Position numbers and translations under genes: made by a program. A stretch of DNA of 64,000 nucleotides from an uncultured Ruminococcus sp. (GTDB lineage: Bacteria; Bacillota; Clostridia; Oscillospirales; Ruminococcaceae), in contig NZ_CAMYUE010000002.1 of the NCBI RefSeq assembly GCF_947301925.1, positions 1 through 64,000 of the forward strand, given 5' to 3'. Of this stretch, positions 59,857 through 64,000 are shown piece by piece. Within the stretch, counting starts at the first letter, position 1. Each line of letters begins with the position of its first letter. The notes beneath the pieces are model-generated. The model was given only the letters and a program-made list of their open reading frames with translations, had not been told where the DNA came from and did not search any database.

Positions 59857-61059
59857 TCACTTCTTGTCCGATTCTCTCTTTATCCTGAACTCTACGGAGC
59901 GCTTGAGGTACTCAAGATACTCCTCATCGCGGCACATAGCCTTGCCCGGAGCGTCAGACAGCTTCGCAACAGGTCTGCCGTTGACGTACTGGAGCTTTAT
60001 GACTATATTCAGCGCCTGCTCCTCGGTATCGTTGGAGCAGAAGGTTCCGATACCGAATGATACCTTGGACTTATTGCAGAAATACTCATGGAGCTTCTGT
60101 GCTCTGTCGAAATCAAGGCTGTCGCTGAACAGGAGCAGCTTCGTCATGGGATCAACGCCGTACTTCTTATAGTGGGCGATGATCTTTTCGCCCCACTCAT
60201 AGGGATCGCCGCTGTCGTGACGGACGCCTGTATAGTTGTTTACCATCGAGCGGTTGAAGTCCAGCAGGAACAGATCCGTTGTGATAGTATCCGTAAGAGC
60301 AGTACCGTTATCGCCGTCGTATTCGTCATACCAGTCCTTCATGGCATAGTGGTTGGTATATGCCAGCGGTATGGAGTCTATGCCCTGATACATCTGTACG
60401 AATTCATGTGCGTATGTGCCTATGGGAGTTACGTTATACTTCATGGCAAGGTACACGTTTGACGTACCCACACAGCTCTCGGTCTCTGTGCAGAGGCGCT
60501 TTACCACAACATCCTCCCACTCGCGCGAAAGTCGTCTGCGGCAGCCGAATTCAGCGAATTTGAAGGTATAGGTACCGTCGTTGAGAGCCTTTATCTTTGC
60601 GTCCAGCCGCTCCTCAGCGGACTTTCTCAGCCTTTCGTAATCGAACTTCATGCGGAAGTATACCTCGTTGACTATCTCCAGCAGGTATATCTCGAACTGC
60701 ATAGCCGAGAACAGCGGACCGTCAACAACTATCTCCAGCTCGCCCTTGTCATTGAGCTCAGCCGTCACATAATCCCTGATGGGGTGCCATAGTCTGAGAA
60801 ACTCAACGTAATCGTCCTTGATGAAACGAATGGAACGGAGATAATCCAGCTCGTCCTTTTTAAAGCTGAGAGTGCAGAGGTGGTCGATCTGTTCGTTGAT
60901 CTCCTGCACCATTTCGGCAGTGAAAACAACGTCCTTGTTGCGGCACTTGAAGTAATACTGACCGCAGAGGTCTGTGTGCTTGTGGAAGATGACCTGATCC
61001 ATATTGAACTTGTAGAGGTCGGTATCCAGCAGCGAAACAACAATTGGTTCAAGCTTCAT
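59857..61059 (-). CDS. pncB: Nicotinate phosphoribosyltransferase
   Basis: 400 aa. Converts nicotinate and PRPP to nicotinate mononucleotide in NAD salvage. Family signatures: LLDTDLYKFNMDQVIFHKH at the N-terminus, EFGCRRRLSREWEDVVVKRL, GTYAHEFVQMYQG (His conserved), GVRHDSGDPYEWGEK and FSDSLDFDRAQKLHEYF. It follows the pncA gene by 19 bp in the same operon and is likely repressed by the Nudix regulator upstream. Confidence 0.96.
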   Translation of the reverse strand: MKLEPIVVSLLDTDLYKFNMDQVIFHKHTDLCGQYYFKCRNKDVVFTAEMVQEINEQIDHLCTLSFKKDELDYLRSIRFIKDDYVEFLRLWHPIRDYVTAELNDKGELEIVVDGPLFSAMQFEIYLLEIVNEVYFRMKFDYERLRKSAEERLDAKIKALNDGTYTFKFAEFGCRRRLSREWEDVVVKRLCTETESCVGTSNVYLAMKYNVTPIGTYAHEFVQMYQGIDSIPLAYTNHYAMKDWYDEYDGDNGTALTDTITTDLFLLDFNRSMVNNYTGVRHDSGDPYEWGEKIIAHYKKYGVDPMTKLLLFSDSLDFDRAQKLHEYFCNKSKVSFGIGTFCSNDTEEQALNIVIKLQYVNGRPVAKLSDAPGKAMCRDEEYLEYLKRSVEFRIKRESDKK

Positions 61060-61078
61060 GGTATATCATTCCTTTCCG

Positions 61079-61603
61079 TTATATAATATCTATCTGGCAG
61101 CTTCTCATGGTCTCCAGAGCTGCTTCGTGCTTTTCGGGAGTTACTCCCGCGCAGCAGGCCGCGTCCACCATAATGGCTGCCTCGGGATAATTCGCCTTCA
61201 CTATCAGTACATTGCTGACTACGCATATATCCGTGCAGAGGCCTATGAACTCCACCGAGAATTCCTCGTCCTCTGCGGCTTCCTTTATGAGCCCAGGCAG
61301 CTTTACAGAGCCGAAGGTATTCTTCTCTACGGCAGTGAAGTCCTTACCCTTTAGGGCAGCTGCGATATCCTTATTCAGCTTCCAGCCCTCTGTGCCCTTT
61401 ATGCAGTGAGGAACAGGCAGCTTCTTTCCCTCGGCAGTCTCCATATAGTTGTCGAAGTGAGTATCGTAGGTAACGAATATCTTTCCGTCGAAGGCCGCTA
61501 TCTTCGCCGCAGCTGCGGGAACGATGGCACAGGCCTCAGCTGTGCCGAGAGCTCCGTCAATGAAGTCCTTCTGCATATCCACTGCTACCAGTATCTTTTT
61601 CAT
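61079..61603 (-). CDS. pncA: Nicotinamidase-type cysteine hydrolase
   Basis: 174 aa isochorismatase fold: VAVDMQKDFIDGALG (Asp9 of the triad), VTYDTHFDNYM, the Lys in TAVEKNTFGS, and FIGLCTDICVVSNVLIVK with the nucleophilic Cys. It hydrolyses nicotinamide to nicotinate, which the next enzyme uses. GGAGG precedes the ATG at 61603; a longer reading from 61696 would overlap the upstream gene. Metal ligands (D/H set) appear in place. Confidence 0.93.
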   Translation of the reverse strand: MKKILVAVDMQKDFIDGALGTAEACAIVPAAAAKIAAFDGKIFVTYDTHFDNYMETAEGKKLPVPHCIKGTEGWKLNKDIAAALKGKDFTAVEKNTFGSVKLPGLIKEAAEDEEFSVEFIGLCTDICVVSNVLIVKANYPEAAIMVDAACCAGVTPEKHEAALETMRSCQIDII

Positions 61604-61619
61604 GACAATATCCTCCTTA

Positions 61620-62438
61620 TTATTGCTTTTTTCTTCTGTAGAGCTTTGCGGGACGGTGTCCCTGTCCCCTGACGAATGAGCCTGTCTCCTCCACATACCT
61701 GCTGACCATTCTCCTGAAATTCGCAGGCTGGAAGGAGGTGTTCAGTATGGTCTCCTGCACCTTCTGAAAAGCTGAGAGAGTGAACTCCTCCGGCAGAAAA
61801 TCAAAGATGGTATCATAGCTTTCCGCCGCTCTCCTCAGAGCTGTTATTGCCGAAGCGATCATAGCCGCATGATCGAAGGCAAGCGAGCCGCTGTCCTTTA
61901 TGCTGAAGAAGGTACGTCCGAAACCCGAGCTCTCCTCGGTGAGAACTGCATTCAGAACGATATCCTCATAGCTCAGCTCCAGGTGATACCCGCCGCCCCC
62001 GTCCTTTTCAAAGCTGACATTGAACCACTGAGCGTCAGAGGCGTCGTCCATAGCCACCTGCTTTACCGACTCATCGCCGATGATAGACACATAGACGCTG
62101 GATATTATCCAGCCTCTTGGGTCACGATCAGGCCTGCTGAAAACTCCCACGGGCATTATGGAAACAGGAAGCACATCCGTCTCCTCCTTTATCTCCCTCA
62201 GCGCACATTCCTCAACAGTCTCGTCGGACTGAAGGAAGCCTCCGGGAAGAGCCCACATACCCTTGAAAGGGTGTCCGCCCCGCTTTATCAGCAGCAGGGA
62301 CAGCTTGTTCTCGGGGTTCCTGCGATAGCTGGAATTCTCCTCGGACCTTATCATGAACGCAGCCACATCAGCCGTCACGGAAGGCCTTTCGTAGTCGCTG
62401 AGCCTGTACTCCGACAGGAATTCCTTTTCTGTCGCCAT
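61620..62438 (-). CDS. NrtR-like Nudix protein (NAD salvage regulator)
   Basis: 272 aa. A Nudix box, GGFLQSDETVEECALREIKE then ET, sits near residues 75-97, and the C-terminal winged-helix-like part (about 190-270: FQPANFRRMVSRYVEETGSF and RPAKLYRRKK) is the NrtR DNA-binding form. NrtR repressors sense ADP-ribose and control NAD genes, which fits the adjacent pncA and pncB. The Nudix box is complete, so it may keep hydrolase activity. ATG at 62438 follows GGAGG by 8 bases; an ATG 6 bases earlier is too near the site. Confidence 0.85.
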   Translation of the reverse strand: MATEKEFLSEYRLSDYERPSVTADVAAFMIRSEENSSYRRNPENKLSLLLIKRGGHPFKGMWALPGGFLQSDETVEECALREIKEETDVLPVSIMPVGVFSRPDRDPRGWIISSVYVSIIGDESVKQVAMDDASDAQWFNVSFEKDGGGGYHLELSYEDIVLNAVLTEESSGFGRTFFSIKDSGSLAFDHAAMIASAITALRRAAESYDTIFDFLPEEFTLSAFQKVQETILNTSFQPANFRRMVSRYVEETGSFVRGQGHRPAKLYRRKKQ

Positions 62439-62758
62439 GGGCATCACCTCCTCTGTTATTTCTATTATGATAATAACACAAAAACTATAAGATGTCAAGT
62501 ACTTTCCGAAAAAACTTTTTTGATTCGTTATATAACACTATCACTTTTATACAAGTACGGAGCTTTCTGCATTTTTACCAATGTGAGCCGTGCCGTATTG
62601 TCACATACTACAAAAAAACTTCCCTGTGCGCCGCAGTTCACAAAATATTCTCAATTCTCACAGCCGATTATGATATCATATAATTATGATGATAACAAGG
62701 CTCTGTCTATGCCCGACAGACGCAGAGTCTGAAAAATAACAGCTTAGGGGGGCTGAAC

Positions 62759-64000
62759 GTGAATACCGACAGAATAAGCAATATCACCTTTGATGACGCC
62801 ATCAGATACGCAGGACAAAGTGCGGACGCTGTTTTCGTCGCCGACGGCAAAGCAGATGTTTACAAGGCCTTGGTCAGACGGGGATTTTTTTCGGAATACC
62901 TTCGTGAGGAAGGCCGCTACCACGATCTTATCGAAAGACTCTGGTATCACTTCAACAACAGCGAGGACAAGGTCATAGAGGATTACCATGTGTTTATACC
63001 AACTGCGGGTAAATTCGCAGGCAAGTACAGCAAAAGGCTGAACATAACCTTTAACGAAAAGGCGCATATCGTTCAGATGACCATTTATCCCATGGAAGAG
63101 GAACAGGTATACCTGTTCGTTCTGAACGAGCTTGACGGAAGTTTTTACATCGACGAGACCCTTACCACAAAAAAGGTCAGCACCATTCAGAACACCTATC
63201 TTTTCTCCATGTATGTCGATCTGGTAAAGGACACTACCAACAGCATAAGCATAACCGAAATATCCGACGAGGTCATGAACCAGCAGCTGAAATACTCCGA
63301 CTGGCGCATGATGATCGTGAATATGATATGGCCCGACGATAAGGATATATTCCTGGAGAGGACGGATCCGGAGTATCTGAAGAAGAACCTTGCTCCCGGA
63401 CGCACTACCTCCTTTGACTGCCTCATGATGAACCTTGAGGGAAAGTTCATATGGGTAAAGCTGATATTCAGCCGCGCCGAGACCCTCAACCCCGACGATT
63501 TCAGATTCGTATTCATGGTGCAGGATATACACGAGAACGCAGAGGAGCTCATGTCAACGCTGAAAAAGTACGAGGATCTGGCCTCAAAGGATCCCCTCAC
63601 TTCCATATACAACCACGGCAGGATCGAAACAGAGATGTTCAACGCCATTGAGAACATTAAGAAAAACGGCGGCAGTGTGGCAATGATGATACTCGATATC
63701 GACTACTTCAAGCGTGTCAATGACGAGTTCGGCCATTCTGTAGGAGATGTGACCCTTGTCCGCTTTGCCGAGGTCATAACGGATTTCCTCAGCGATCACA
63801 AGGCTGTAGCGGGACGCTGGGGCGGAGAGGAATTCGTTGCCGTAGTCTACGATATCGATGAAGAAGCGGCCGTAAGTCTGGCAGAAACCCTCAGAGAAAA
63901 GGTAGCCGCAGAGGACTTCACAAAAATAGGACATATAACCTGTAGTATCGGCGTTACCTCCGCAGGTCCCGACGACGATCTGAACACAGCCTTCAACCGC
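62759..64000 (+). CDS. Diguanylate cyclase (GGDEF), continues beyond the window
   Basis: Starts at GTG 62759 with AGGGGGG upstream; 414 codons to the window end, no stop, so the C-terminus is missing. The N-terminal ~280 residues contain a PAS-like region twice over (VFVADGKADVYKALVRRGFF; then DWRMMIVNMIWPDDKDIFLE). The GGDEF domain begins DPLTSIYNHGRIETEMFNAI, with ILDIDYFKRVNDEFGHSVGD and the active GGEEF motif (RWGGEEFVAV), all key residues present. It would make cyclic di-GMP in response to an unknown signal. A long frame on the opposite strand is its shadow. Confidence 0.88.
   Translation, partial: MNTDRISNITFDDAIRYAGQSADAVFVADGKADVYKALVRRGFFSEYLREEGRYHDLIERLWYHFNNSEDKVIEDYHVFIPTAGKFAGKYSKRLNITFNEKAHIVQMTIYPMEEEQVYLFVLNELDGSFYIDETLTTKKVSTIQNTYLFSMYVDLVKDTTNSISITEISDEVMNQQLKYSDWRMMIVNMIWPDDKDIFLERTDPEYLKKNLAPGRTTSFDCLMMNLEGKFIWVKLIFSRAETLNPDDFRFVFMVQDIHENAEELMSTLKKYEDLASKDPLTSIYNHGRIETEMFNAIENIKKNGGSVAMMILDIDYFKRVNDEFGHSVGDVTLVRFAEVITDFLSDHKAVAGRWGGEEFVAVVYDIDEEAAVSLAETLREKVAAEDFTKIGHITCSIGVTSAGPDDDLNTAFNR

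Noticed and set aside
62744-63532. 262-aa minus-strand protein
   Set aside because: It is the reverse-strand shadow of the GGDEF gene, which has domain support and G+C-rich third positions.

Overview
The window looks like a chromosomal segment of a gut or rumen Clostridium-class bacterium, most probably Ruminococcus or a close relative (Oscillospiraceae). The reasons are three secreted proteins with dockerin modules (one also has a cohesin-like domain), textbook sigma-A promoters with 17-bp spacers, strong GGAGG ribosome sites, and a type I-C CRISPR system. This is inference from gene content; no 16S gene is present.

Layout. (1) 1-15.2 kb: an accessory island. A long minus-strand operon (12652 to 877) carries a complete type I restriction-modification system (hsdR, hsdS, hsdM). 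Six extra genes are interleaved: a zinc-ribbon coiled-coil protein, a membrane-anchored protein, a proteasome-beta-like Ntn hydrolase whose Ser directly follows the initiator Met, a protein resembling phage prohead proteases, a GHKL/sacsin-like ATPase, and an AlbA-TIR protein. A DUF1016-type PD-(D/E)XK nuclease and an excisionase-like protein follow. The island ends at a 3' fragment of tRNA-Trp, a classic tyrosine-integrase attachment site. (2) 15.2-26.5 kb: two accreted modules separated by copies of the same attachment-region repeat. The first holds copper resistance (csoR, copA, two small metal-binding proteins) and an AgcS symporter. The second holds a UvrA-like ABC protein and a TetR regulator driven by duplicated promoters, an MBL-rubredoxin protein and a CDF metal exporter. 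(3) 26.5-33.5 kb: an acetyltransferase, a split chromate transporter pair, two paralogous membrane proteins, and several gene remnants (recombinase, CPBP protease, an ABC ATPase joined to an SH3 protein). (4) 33.5-37 kb: a small acyl-chain biosynthesis operon (KAS III, ACP-AMP-ligase, ACP).

(5) 37.4-45.6 kb: a cohesin-dockerin protein, a rhodanese with a MoeB/ThiF-like E1 enzyme, tcdA, then an attenuator-like leader (20-codon leader peptide with two Cys codons, then a terminator hairpin) ahead of an ACT protein, two different glutamate-cysteine ligase homologues and a class II amidotransferase. (6) 45.9-53.7 kb: type I-C CRISPR-Cas with cas3-cas5-cas8c-cas7-cas4 intact. The cas1 gene is cut off at about residue 153 and runs straight into a partial CRISPR repeat; cas2 and the leader are missing. 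The array (12 full repeats plus one partial) therefore appears frozen. (7) 53.8-59.7 kb: two large secreted proteins, an Lgt-like membrane protein and a small membrane protein. (8) 59.8-62.5 kb: an NAD salvage cluster (pncB, pncA, NrtR-like Nudix protein). (9) 62.76 kb to the end: a diguanylate cyclase continuing past the window.

The strongest candidates for something undescribed are the protease/ATPase/TIR genes embedded in the type I R-M operon. The strongest direct sequence observations are the cas1-CRISPR deletion junction and the serial tRNA-Trp attachment repeats.
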